Positions 40,289-47,655 of a stretch of 47,655 bases of DNA are shown one piece after another. The position numbers were made by a program, and so were the translations under genes. Within the stretch, counting starts at the first letter, position 1. Each line of letters opens with the position of its first letter. The notes beneath the pieces are model-generated. The model did no database searches. It saw nothing but the letters and a program-made list of their open reading frames with translations, and was not told the origin of the DNA. This DNA comes from CAZIKB01 sp964539665 (GTDB lineage Bacteria; Zhuqueibacterota; Zhuqueibacteria; Oceanimicrobiales; Oceanimicrobiaceae), in assembly GCA_964539665.1 (NCBI GenBank), contig CAZIKB010000044.1:1-47655 (forward strand). The letters run 5' to 3'.

Positions 40289-40881
40289 TTGCCCAACTTG
40301 CAGGAATAATCGCAGAAAAAGCGCCCACTCGGATTATTTTAGATGTTAAGGGTGTTGGATATGAATTGCATGTTCCGGTTAGCACTTTTGAAAAATTGGC
40401 TGATATTGGCAAACATGCAAAACTTTTTACCCATCTGCATGTTCGGGAAGATAACATGCAGCTTTTTGGCTTTGCTACTCAAAAGGAAAAAGAGATGTTT
40501 TCAAATTTAATTTCAGTGTCTGGCATAGGACCGAAATTAGCGTTGGGCATTTTATCCGGAAGCGCGGTTCCTGATTTAATAAGAAATATTGTGAATGAAG
40601 AGTTGGAAATATTGACCAGACTTTCCGGCGTCGGGAAAAAAACCGCACAAAGATTAACAATGGAATTAAAAGATAAATTAAAAGATACAGATTTTCAATC
40701 CGATGTTTCGCTGCCGCTTGTAGAAAATACAGCTCAGGCTAAATTAGAGGAGGCTGTGCTGGCTTTGGTGTCTTTGGGTTATAATAGAACCAATGCCCAA
40801 AAAATATTGGTTCCAATAATAAAAAATGATCCTTCATTACCTTTAGATGAATTGATTAAAAGAACTCTGCAATCTATTTGA
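40285..40881 (+). CDS. ruvA: Holliday junction DNA helicase subunit RuvA
   Basis: RuvA binds the four-way junction and recruits RuvB. The 198-residue protein starts at ATG 40285 (MIAQLAGIIAEK), the normal family start, overlapping the ruvC stop. It shows the OB-fold N-terminus, two helix-hairpin-helix motifs (LISVSGIGPKLALGILSG and LTRLSGVGKKTAQRLTMELKDK) and a C-terminal RuvB-binding domain (EEAVLALVSLGYNRTNAQK). A longer frame open upstream lies inside ruvC and is not used. Confidence 0.95.
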   Translation: MIAQLAGIIAEKAPTRIILDVKGVGYELHVPVSTFEKLADIGKHAKLFTHLHVREDNMQLFGFATQKEKEMFSNLISVSGIGPKLALGILSGSAVPDLIRNIVNEELEILTRLSGVGKKTAQRLTMELKDKLKDTDFQSDVSLPLVENTAQAKLEEAVLALVSLGYNRTNAQKILVPIIKNDPSLPLDELIKRTLQSI

Positions 40882-40893
40882 TAAGTTTCAATA

Positions 40894-41931
40894 ATGCTAA
40901 CTGAGCAAAGACCTACAACCCCGGAGAGAATGGAAGGGGAAAATGAATTTGATAATTCTTTAAGACCCTTGAGGTTTGAAGATTTTGTTGGACAGGAAAA
41001 AATCAAGGATAACTTAAAAATATTTATCCAGGCAGCAAAAGCCAGAACAGAAGCGCTTGACCATGTGTTATTTTACGGCCCGCCTGGCCTGGGGAAAACA
41101 ACATTATCAAATATCATTGCAAATGAACTTGAAGTAAATATGAAATCGACTTCCGGGCCTGCATTAGATAAGCCGGCTGATTTAGCCGGTCTTTTATCAA
41201 ACCTGGGTGAGAGCGATGTACTCTTTATCGACGAAATTCACAGATTAAACCGGGTAGTTGAGGAATATCTCTATCCGGCAATGGAAGACTATAAACTGGA
41301 TATAATCATAGACCGGGGTGTCAACGCGAGAACCATTCAAATTAAACTGCCAAAATTTACTTTAATTGGCGCAACTACCAGAGCCGGACTTTTAACTTCG
41401 CCGTTACGGTCAAGGTTTGGTGTAGTAAATCGCCTGGATTATTATCAGCCCGAGCAGTTGTTTTTGATTATAATACGTTCTGCGAAAATATTGAATGTTG
41501 AAATTCAGGAAGAAGCCGGGCTGGAAATTGCGAAAAGGTCGAGAGGCACGCCGAGAATTGCAAACCGATTGCTCCGGCGCATTCGTGATTTTGCTCAAAT
41601 TGAAGGCACTGGAAATATTACCAGAGAAATCACAATGGATTCTTTGCAGCGTTTGGATGTAGATGAAATGGGGCTGGATGAAATGGATAAGCGCATACTG
41701 AAAAGCATGCTCGAAAAATTTGATGGTGGACCAGTGGGAATAAATACATTAGCAGTAGCTGTTGGTGAACAGGGTGAAACTTTAGAAGAGATTTATGAAC
41801 CTTATCTCATTCAGGAGGGATTTATGAAAAGAACTCCCAGGGGAAGGGAAGCCACAGAATTGACATATCGGCATTTTGGCATTAAAAAGCAAAAGCTTTT
41901 TCAAGAAAAGTTATTTTCGGATGGGAAATAA
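40894..41931 (+). CDS. ruvB: Holliday junction branch-migration ATPase RuvB
   Basis: An AAA+ motor that drives branch migration with RuvA. 345 residues: Walker A GPPGLGKTT near 62-70, Walker B LFIDEIHRLNRVVEEYLYPAMED, sensor 1 LIGATTRAGLLTSPLRSRFG with the arginine finger, and a winged helix ending EPYLIQEGFMKRTPRGR. It follows ruvA by 12 bases. Confidence 0.97.
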   Translation: MLTEQRPTTPERMEGENEFDNSLRPLRFEDFVGQEKIKDNLKIFIQAAKARTEALDHVLFYGPPGLGKTTLSNIIANELEVNMKSTSGPALDKPADLAGLLSNLGESDVLFIDEIHRLNRVVEEYLYPAMEDYKLDIIIDRGVNARTIQIKLPKFTLIGATTRAGLLTSPLRSRFGVVNRLDYYQPEQLFLIIIRSAKILNVEIQEEAGLEIAKRSRGTPRIANRLLRRIRDFAQIEGTGNITREITMDSLQRLDVDEMGLDEMDKRILKSMLEKFDGGPVGINTLAVAVGEQGETLEEIYEPYLIQEGFMKRTPRGREATELTYRHFGIKKQKLFQEKLFSDGK

Positions 41932-41961
41932 ATTAATAATCATTTCGAAGGGAGCAATATT

Positions 41962-42990
41962 ATGAAACTTACTGATTTTAAGTACAAGTTACCTGAAAAA
42001 TTGATTGCACAATTTCCAGCAGAAAAACGAGACCAGTCACGTCTCATGATTCTGAACCGGGAAAAAGCAACAATGGAACAAAAGATTTTTGCAGATATAA
42101 CGGATTATTTTAATGAAGGGGATTGTCTGGTCATTAATGAAACCAAAGTATTTCCCGCTCGCTTGATGGGCACAAAAGATAAAACTGATGCTGAAGTAGA
42201 AATATTTTTATTACGGGAACTCGAAAACGGCTTATGGGAAGTTTTAGTGCGACCAGCGCGAAAAGTGCGAGTGGGAAACAGACTTTCCGTGAACAGCAAC
42301 CTTTACTGTGATGTAATAGATAATACTGTTTCTGGTGGGCGGGTAGTGCGTTTTAATTATATTGGCGATTTTTTTGAGATTGTTGACAAAATCGGCCAAT
42401 CGCCTTTGCCACCCTACATAAATCGAGATCCCCAGCCTTTGGATAAAGAGCGTTATCAAACGGTATTTTCACGAGTTCGCGGCGCAGTCGCTGCTCCAAC
42501 AGCAGGATTGCATTTCACTGAAGAGTTATTAAAAAAAATCGAAAAGAAAGGCGTTACCATTACGCCGATTGTACTACATCTTGGTTTGGGGAGTTTTCGC
42601 CCTGTTGTAGTTGAGGATTTGGGCCGACACAAAATGGATTCAGAATATTTTCAGGTTTCCAGTGAAACGGCGGCAATTGTAAACAGGACTAAAAAAGAGG
42701 GTGGCAGAGTATTTGCTGTGGGCACCGGTGCAACTCGGGCATTGGAGACCAGTATTACTTCTGAAGGCCTGGCTAAGGAGGCAGAAGGGTGGACTGACAA
42801 ATTCATTTATCCACCTTATGAGTTTAAAGTTGTTGATAGTTTAATTACCAACTTCCATTTACCATCTTCAACATTGTTAATGTTAGTGTGTGCTTTTGCT
42901 GGTCGGGATTTTGTTTTTAAATCTTACAGAAAGGCAATGAGAGAGAAATATCGCTTTTATAGTTATGGCGATGCTATGTTAATAGTATAG
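41962..42990 (+). CDS. queA: S-adenosylmethionine:tRNA ribosyltransferase-isomerase
   Basis: QueA transfers the ribosyl moiety of SAM to preQ1 in tRNA, making epoxyqueuosine at the wobble position. 342 residues with typical DFKYKLPEKLIAQFPAEKRDQSRLM, NETKVFPARLMG, APTAGLHFTEELL and SLITNFHLPSSTLLMLVCAFAG. A GAAGGGAG sequence precedes the ATG. The association with ruvB is common. Other queuosine genes are not in the window. Confidence 0.96.
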   Translation: MKLTDFKYKLPEKLIAQFPAEKRDQSRLMILNREKATMEQKIFADITDYFNEGDCLVINETKVFPARLMGTKDKTDAEVEIFLLRELENGLWEVLVRPARKVRVGNRLSVNSNLYCDVIDNTVSGGRVVRFNYIGDFFEIVDKIGQSPLPPYINRDPQPLDKERYQTVFSRVRGAVAAPTAGLHFTEELLKKIEKKGVTITPIVLHLGLGSFRPVVVEDLGRHKMDSEYFQVSSETAAIVNRTKKEGGRVFAVGTGATRALETSITSEGLAKEAEGWTDKFIYPPYEFKVVDSLITNFHLPSSTLLMLVCAFAGRDFVFKSYRKAMREKYRFYSYGDAMLIV

Positions 42991-43010
42991 AAAACAGGTT
43001 AATTAAATAT

Positions 43011-43694
43011 TTGCAAGTTTCGGCTATCATAGTTGCGGCAGGATGGGGACAACGATTGGGTGGGTCTGTTCCCAAACAATTTCAATCACTATGTGGAAAG
43101 CCAGTAATCTATCATACACTTCAAAAATTTGAAGAGTGTCCGCCAGTCGATGAAGTAGTAGTTGTAACAGCGGAAGATTGGCTTGCCTATGTTTCCCAGG
43201 ATATTATCGATCGCTTTAATTTCAAAAAAGTCCGAAAGGTAATTGCCGGCGGCTCGCGAAGACAGGATTCAGTCTTTGCCGGTCTTAAATCTTTAGATAG
43301 CGCGTCCGATATTGTGGCAGTACATGATGCAGTTCGTCCATTTATCAGTATCGAGAAAATTGAAGAAGCCATCACAGCCTGTGAAGAACATGGCGGAGCT
43401 ATTTTAGCTGTTCCACCAAAAGATACTATCAAGATTGAAAAAGCAGGCTTTGTAGATAAAACCCCTTCCCGTGACATTATGTGGTCGGTGCAAACGCCAC
43501 AGGTATTCAAATACGATATACTATACGAAGCTTATCTTAAAGCTTTTGAATGCGGAGTGTATCTGACAGACGACTCCGCTTTAGTGGAGAGGTTAGGAGT
43601 TCCAATTAAGATTGTATTTGGGGAATATGAGAATATAAAAATTACTGTACCTTTTGATTTAAAATTAGCAGAATACATTTTAGAAACCGGGTAG
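43011..43694 (+). CDS. ispD: 2-C-methyl-D-erythritol 4-phosphate cytidylyltransferase
   Basis: The third step of the MEP isoprenoid pathway: CTP + MEP to CDP-ME. 227 residues with IIVAAGWGQRLGGSVPKQF (the family's AAGxGxRxxxxxPKQ), VVTAEDW, VHDAVRPFIS and TPSRDIMWSVQTPQVFKYD. The likely start is TTG 43011, since the conserved N-terminal strand begins directly there and no ATG fits. The stop lies six bases before ispF. Confidence 0.95.
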   Translation: MQVSAIIVAAGWGQRLGGSVPKQFQSLCGKPVIYHTLQKFEECPPVDEVVVVTAEDWLAYVSQDIIDRFNFKKVRKVIAGGSRRQDSVFAGLKSLDSASDIVAVHDAVRPFISIEKIEEAITACEEHGGAILAVPPKDTIKIEKAGFVDKTPSRDIMWSVQTPQVFKYDILYEAYLKAFECGVYLTDDSALVERLGVPIKIVFGEYENIKITVPFDLKLAEYILETG

Positions 43695-43700
43695 AATAAA

Positions 43701-44183
43701 ATGCGTGTTGGTCTTGGATATGATGTTCATCAATTAGTGGAAGGTCGAAAGCTAATTTTAGGTGGTGTCACCATTCCATCTGAAAAGGGCTTGCTCGGGC
43801 ATTCTGATGCTGATGCATTATGTCACGCAATTGGCGATGCACTATTGGGCAGCGCTGCGCTTGGTGATTTGGGCAGCCATTTCCCTGATGATGATGACAG
43901 ATTCCGGGGAATTTCAAGTTTATTGTTGTTAAAAGAAATAGGGCAGATGCTTCATGAAAAAGGTTACCAAATAAATAACATTGATTCAACAATCGTTTTA
44001 CAAAAACCAAAGATACTACCTTATATCAATGAAATGTGTAGAAATATAGCAAAAGCATTATTGCTGTCAGAGTCTCAAGTTTCAGTCAAGGCTACAACTT
44101 CCGAAAAAATGGGTTTTATTGGAAAAGAAAAGGGACTTATGGCACAGGCTTGCGTGTTAATTCAAAATAAAGAAGGAATTTAA
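43701..44183 (+). CDS. ispF: 2-C-methyl-D-erythritol 2,4-cyclodiphosphate synthase
   Basis: It cyclises CDP-ME 2-phosphate to MEcPP. 160 residues; metal ligands Asp8 and His10 in GYDVHQL and His34 in GHSDADALCHAIGDALLG; DLGSHFPDDD and the C-terminal KATTSEKMGFIGKEKG loop are intact. Coupled to ispD upstream; its stop overlaps the gltX ATG by one base (TAATG). Confidence 0.96.
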   Translation: MRVGLGYDVHQLVEGRKLILGGVTIPSEKGLLGHSDADALCHAIGDALLGSAALGDLGSHFPDDDDRFRGISSLLLLKEIGQMLHEKGYQINNIDSTIVLQKPKILPYINEMCRNIAKALLLSESQVSVKATTSEKMGFIGKEKGLMAQACVLIQNKEGI

Positions 44184-45622
44184 TGGAAAATACAACGAGA
44201 TTAAGATTTGCTCCAAGCCCGACAGGACATTTACACATTGGTAATGCTCGCACAGCAATATTAAATTGGATTTTTGCAAGAAAAACGAACGGGAAATTTA
44301 TTTTAAGAATAGAAGATACGGATATTGATAGGTCTTCCAAGTCATTTGAACAATCCATATTTGACGACCTTCACTGGTTGGGATTAGATTGGGATGAAGG
44401 CCCGGAGATTAGTAGTGAATTTGGGCCTTATCGCCAGTCAGAACGGCTGCATATTTACCAGAAGCATTTGCAAATTCTAAAAAACCAGGAAATTGTTTAT
44501 CCATGTTTTTGTCAGGATGTAGAAGTTAAAAAGAAAAGAAAGGATGCCCTGGCCCGGGGAGATGACCCAGGATATGATAGAAAATGTTTTAAGCTTTCAG
44601 AAAAAGAAAAGCGCGCGTTAATAGAATCTGGTCAAGCGCCGGTTTGGCGATTTTATGTTAGACCCGGTGTAATAAAATGGAACGATTTGCTAAAAGGAAA
44701 GTTGATTTTCGAAGGCGAAAGTTATGGCGATTTTATTGTCACGCGATCAGATGGTTCGCCAACCTACAATTTCGCTGCGGCAGTTGATGATATTTCAATG
44801 AAAATAAGCCATGTTATCCGCGGTGATGATCATGTATCAAACACACCGAGGCAGATTTTAATTTATGAAGCATTAGAACAAAAGATGCCCGAATTCTGCC
44901 ATATTCCTATGATTCTGGGGCCGGATCGTACCAGATTGTCCAAGCGGCATGGCGCGACTTCGATCGATGAATTCAAATCAAATGGCTATCTTCCAAATGC
45001 ATTAATCAATTTTCTGAGCTTATTAAGCTGGTCTTCTGAATCAGGAGATGAAATACTATCCATTGAAAGATTGATTCAGGAATTCGCCTTTAGTAGAATG
45101 TCCAGGTCACCCGCGATTTTTGACATTGAAAAATTAAACTGGATGAATGGCTGCTATATTCGCGAAACTGAAGTCGAAAAATTAGTAGAGTATGCCGTAC
45201 CTGTTTTGAATAAAAACAATTTTGATACCGACGATAGAAGTAAAGTAGAAAATATAATGTTGTTAATTCGAGATAGTATCGAAAGGTTAAGTCAAATACC
45301 TGATAAAGCCCGACCGTTTTATCAAGATGCTGTACAGTTGGCTGATGGACAAGCCATTGCTTTATCGTCAAAGGATTCCTCACAGAAAATTTATTGGGCT
45401 TTTTTGCGATATTTACACAATTATGATGAAATTAACCTGGATACATTTCGAACAATTATGAAGCTGGTTCAAATAGAAACAGGCATTATGGGGAAGGATC
45501 TCTGGATGCCTATTCGTGTGGCTCTCACAGGCCAACTTCACGGCCCTGATTTGCCAAAAGCGGCGGTCATTTTAGGTAAAGATAAATGTGAGCAATTTAT
45601 TAAAAGTCTAATTGATCATTAG
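44183..45622 (+). CDS. gltX: Glutamyl-tRNA synthetase
   Basis: A class I synthetase that charges tRNA-Glu. 479 residues; HIGH motif as HIGN within SPTGHLHIGNART (residues 12-24), IEDTDIDRS, the KMSKS equivalent LSKRHG after LGPDRTR, and a helical anticodon-binding C-terminus ending LGKDKCEQFIKSL. It follows ispF with a one-base overlap, an order (ispD-ispF-gltX-cysS) seen in several phyla. A second glutamyl-tRNA synthetase cannot be excluded elsewhere. Confidence 0.95.
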   Translation: MENTTRLRFAPSPTGHLHIGNARTAILNWIFARKTNGKFILRIEDTDIDRSSKSFEQSIFDDLHWLGLDWDEGPEISSEFGPYRQSERLHIYQKHLQILKNQEIVYPCFCQDVEVKKKRKDALARGDDPGYDRKCFKLSEKEKRALIESGQAPVWRFYVRPGVIKWNDLLKGKLIFEGESYGDFIVTRSDGSPTYNFAAAVDDISMKISHVIRGDDHVSNTPRQILIYEALEQKMPEFCHIPMILGPDRTRLSKRHGATSIDEFKSNGYLPNALINFLSLLSWSSESGDEILSIERLIQEFAFSRMSRSPAIFDIEKLNWMNGCYIRETEVEKLVEYAVPVLNKNNFDTDDRSKVENIMLLIRDSIERLSQIPDKARPFYQDAVQLADGQAIALSSKDSSQKIYWAFLRYLHNYDEINLDTFRTIMKLVQIETGIMGKDLWMPIRVALTGQLHGPDLPKAAVILGKDKCEQFIKSLIDH

Positions 45623-45667
45623 GCATCGGTTAATCATTTACTATTTGATTTTTTAACGGGATTTAAC

Positions 45668-47116
45668 ATGGCTTTAAAGCTATTCAATACAATTAGTAGA
45701 AAAAAAGAAGAATTTATCCCTCTTGAAAAAGGCAAAGTTAAATTTTATATGTGCGGCCCAACTGTTTATGATTATATACACATTGGCAATGGACGTGCAT
45801 TTATTGTTTTTGATGTATTAAGACGATTTCTAAAATATCTGGATTATGAAGTTACTTATGTCATGAATTTAACGGACATTGATGATCGAATAATTGAACG
45901 TTCGATAAAGGAAGGAATAAAAACTCAGGTTATAACAGAAAAATACACCAGGGCGTTTTATGAAGATATTGACGCCCTGGGCATTTTACGAGCAGATTTC
46001 CACCCGAAAGCGACTGATCATGTAATGGAAATAGTCACGCTTATTAGCAGTTTAATTGAAAAAGGAGCGGCATATCAGGTTAACGGAGATGTATTTTACG
46101 ATGTGTCTCAGTTTAAAGAATATGGGAAATTGTCCGGGAAAGTAATTGAAGATCTTGTTTCTGGCGCCAGGGTCAGTGTAGATGAAAAAAAACGCAGTCC
46201 GTTAGATTTTGCATTATGGAAAAGTCAAAAACCCGGCGAGCCAGCCTGGCAAAGCCCGTGGGGAATGGGGCGCCCCGGCTGGCATATTGAATGTTCAGTT
46301 ATGTCCATGCAATATCTTGGCCGTAGTTTTGATATTCATTCAGGTGGAATAGATTTAATTTTTCCACATCATGAAAATGAAATAGCTCAAAGCGAGGGTG
46401 CAACCGGGGAAAATTTTGTTAACTATTGGCTTCATAACGGATTTTTGCAAATCGATGGCGATAAAATGGCCAAATCTTTGGGAAATTTTAAAACAGTGAG
46501 GGATGTTTTAAAGAATTACTCTGGAGTAGTGATTCGAATGTATTTTTTACAAAAGCACTATAGGAGCCCAATTGATTTTACTAAAGATGGACTTGAATCT
46601 GCCAAAAGCGCTTCTGAGCGTCTGCAAATATTTTATACAAATATTGAAACAACTCTAACCAATTTTGAAAGCTCTGCACAACAACTGGACAGGCAGTTGT
46701 TGGCAGAATCCGAACTGCAATTTGTGGATACATTTGAGAATCTTAAATCAAAGCTTATTGAAGCTTTGGAAGACGACCTCAATACTCCTGTGGCGCTGTC
46801 TTGTTTGTTCGATATGGTGCGTGAGACCAATAAGATGGTATCAAAAGGTATTTTATCGGATAATGAAAAAAAGATTCTTATTATTGTAAAAGATGAATTT
46901 GATGAATTTAATTCAATTTTTAATGTTATTGATATGCAAACTACAGAAACAAATTCAGAATTAGTAAATGATTTAATATCTTTAATTATTGAAGTTAGAG
47001 AAGATATTAGAACAAATAAAGACTGGGAATTAGCTGATAAAATCAGAGTCAAATTAGATAAAATTGGAGTTGTTTTGGAGGATAAAATTGGTAAAACGAG
47101 CTGGAGGTTTAACTAA
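45668..47116 (+). CDS. cysS: Cysteinyl-tRNA synthetase
   Basis: A class I synthetase for tRNA-Cys. 482 residues; MCGPTVYDYIHIGNGRAF contains the zinc-binding Cys29 and the HIGN motif (38-41). Further zinc ligands lie in GWHIECSVM and the HHENE segment, and the KMSKS motif is KMAKSLGN near 266. The DALR-type C-terminus is present, ending LEDKIGKTSWRF. Because it sets the supply of Cys-tRNA, it is the natural sensor partner for the putative Cys-leader attenuator at 13885. Confidence 0.96.
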   Translation: MALKLFNTISRKKEEFIPLEKGKVKFYMCGPTVYDYIHIGNGRAFIVFDVLRRFLKYLDYEVTYVMNLTDIDDRIIERSIKEGIKTQVITEKYTRAFYEDIDALGILRADFHPKATDHVMEIVTLISSLIEKGAAYQVNGDVFYDVSQFKEYGKLSGKVIEDLVSGARVSVDEKKRSPLDFALWKSQKPGEPAWQSPWGMGRPGWHIECSVMSMQYLGRSFDIHSGGIDLIFPHHENEIAQSEGATGENFVNYWLHNGFLQIDGDKMAKSLGNFKTVRDVLKNYSGVVIRMYFLQKHYRSPIDFTKDGLESAKSASERLQIFYTNIETTLTNFESSAQQLDRQLLAESELQFVDTFENLKSKLIEALEDDLNTPVALSCLFDMVRETNKMVSKGILSDNEKKILIIVKDEFDEFNSIFNVIDMQTTETNSELVNDLISLIIEVREDIRTNKDWELADKIRVKLDKIGVVLEDKIGKTSWRFN

Positions 47117-47141
47117 TTTTTTAAAACTTAATAAAAAACAC

Positions 47142-47171
47142 TTGACTATTGTATTTAAATTTATATATTAT
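47142..47171 (+). promoter_or_regulatory. Probable promoter of the tRNA cluster
   Basis: TTGACT at 47142-47147 is followed after 16-18 bases by TATATT / TATTAT (47164-47171), a near-consensus sigma-70-type pair, about 70 bases before the first tRNA. Confidence 0.5.
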
Positions 47172-47239
47172 AAGGCTGTATTTTATACGGTTATAATCGT
47201 TTTTGAACAATATAAGGTATTGATATTTATTAAATTTGC

Positions 47240-47312
47240 GCCACCATAGCTCAGTAGGTAGAGCGCCTCACTTGTAATGAGGTTGTCGCGGGTTCGATTC
47301 CTGCTGGTGGCT
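47240..47312 (+). tRNA. tRNA-Thr (anticodon TGT)
   Basis: A 73-base cloverleaf with acceptor GCCACCA / TGGTGGC, D arm AGCTCAGTAGGTAGAGC, anticodon loop CTTGTAA and T arm GCGGGTTCGATTCCTGC. The CCA end is not encoded. Confidence 0.97.
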
Positions 47313-47331
47313 CTTTTTTTATATTAAATAG

Positions 47332-47413
47332 GGAGAGGTTCCCGAGCGGCCAAAGGGATCAGACTGTAAATCTGACGGCTCAGCCTTCGGAGGTTCGAAT
47401 CCTCCCCTCTCCA
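47332..47413 (+). tRNA. tRNA-Tyr (anticodon GTA)
   Basis: An 82-base class II tRNA with a long variable arm (CGGCTCAGCCTTCG). Acceptor GGAGAGG / CCTCTCC, anticodon loop CTGTAAA, T arm GGAGGTTCGAATCCTCC. Confidence 0.97.
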
Positions 47414-47418
47414 CAAAA

Positions 47419-47443
47419 GCGGGAGCAGCTCAGTCGGCAGAGT
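47419..47443 (+). pseudogene. 5' fragment of a tRNA-Gly-like gene
   Basis: GCGGGAGCAGCTCAGTCGGC continued by AGAGT matches the acceptor 5' strand and D arm of the intact tRNA-Gly 78 bases downstream with few differences. There is no matching anticodon, T arm or 3' acceptor strand afterwards. It is a truncated duplicate. Confidence 0.7.
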
Positions 47444-47496
47444 CGTCTCGCTTAGCTGGATCGGCTGAGGGTGTGAAAACAGTATGGTTGTCAATA

Positions 47497-47569
47497 GCGG
47501 GAGTAACTCAGTTGGTAGAGTAACAGCCTTCCAAGCTGTCTGTCGCGGGTTCGAGCCCCGTCTCCCGCT
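47497..47569 (+). tRNA. tRNA-Gly (anticodon TCC)
   Basis: 73 bases; acceptor GCGGGAG / CTCCCGC, anticodon loop CTTCCAA on stem ACAGC/GCTGT, T arm GCGGGTTCGAGCCCCGT. CCA not encoded. Confidence 0.97.
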
Positions 47570-47583
47570 CATAAACTGAATTT

Positions 47584-47655
47584 GCCCACGTAGCTCAGTA
47601 GGTAGAGCACATCCTTGGTAAGGATGAGGTCACCGGTTCAATCCCGGTCGTGGGC
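47584..47655 (+). tRNA. tRNA-Thr (anticodon GGT), cut at its last base
   Basis: Acceptor GCCCACG / CGTGGGC, anticodon loop TTGGTAA on stem ATCC/GGAT, T arm ACCGGTTCAATCCCGGT. The window ends at the acceptor stem; only the discriminator base lies outside. Confidence 0.95.

Noticed and set aside
47324..47572. An 82-codon minus-strand frame with an RGEDSNLR segment
   Set aside because: It is antisense to the tRNA-Tyr and tRNA-Gly genes, a well-known artefact reading of tRNA clusters.

Overview
The window looks like a scaffold from an uncultured, moderately AT-rich bacterium, probably of the FCB group (KSB1/Calditrichota-like). That placement is inferred from the gene repertoire: a split methylmalonyl-CoA mutase, a bactofilin, the order yebC-ruvCAB-queA-ispDF-gltX-cysS followed by Thr-Tyr-Gly-Thr tRNAs, and many palindromic intergenic repeats. 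A 100-N scaffold gap at 21964-22063 shows it is an assembled draft.

Positions 1-13810, plus strand, carry propionyl-CoA metabolism interleaved with other genes: carboxyltransferase (pccB), biotin carboxylase, MeaB chaperone, and both subunits of methylmalonyl-CoA mutase. Interspersed are a MNT-HEPN pair, a MNT pseudogene, recQ, a dprA-like gene, a dodecin-like gene, a STAS protein and a TumA/TumE-like pair. Positions 13811-17155 hold a cysteine operon of the CysM-Mec-CysO/MoeZ type. It is preceded by a cysteine-rich 33-codon reading frame and mutually exclusive hairpins that look like a leader-peptide attenuator.

Positions 17200-22700 and 32520-38003 are two islands whose genes all lie on the minus strand and are punctuated by attC-like recombination sites. 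Both islands end on the right with the same roughly 180-bp attI-like segment. Next to the right-hand one, divergently oriented, lies a short broken fragment resembling the N-terminus of an integron integrase. I read these as the remains of an integron. Cargo includes a LRR-Roc-COR (Roco) GTPase, a GC-rich SGNH hydrolase with TPRs, a secreted protein, a two-gene unit of unknown function, and a DegT-type aminotransferase with an unknown partner. A palindromic mini-element sits exactly in the crossover triplet of one attC.

Between the islands (23000-32500) lie a bactofilin, a truncated pheA abutting a truncated IS200-type element, a FadR-regulated beta-oxidation operon (fadR, fadJ, acyl-CoA dehydrogenase, etfB, etfA) and a SPOR-like lipoprotein. 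From 38366 there is a DUF433 antitoxin with a gutted toxin, then the housekeeping run yebC, ruvC, ruvA, ruvB, queA, ispD, ispF, gltX, cysS and the tRNA cluster.

Two toxin genes (PemK/MazF-like at 29782 and DUF5615-like at 38590) retain only their two ends, with the middle deleted, while their antitoxins stay intact. Together with the broken MNT gene, the pheA/IS200 junction and the integrase remnant, this shows an accessory genome in decay around a conserved core.
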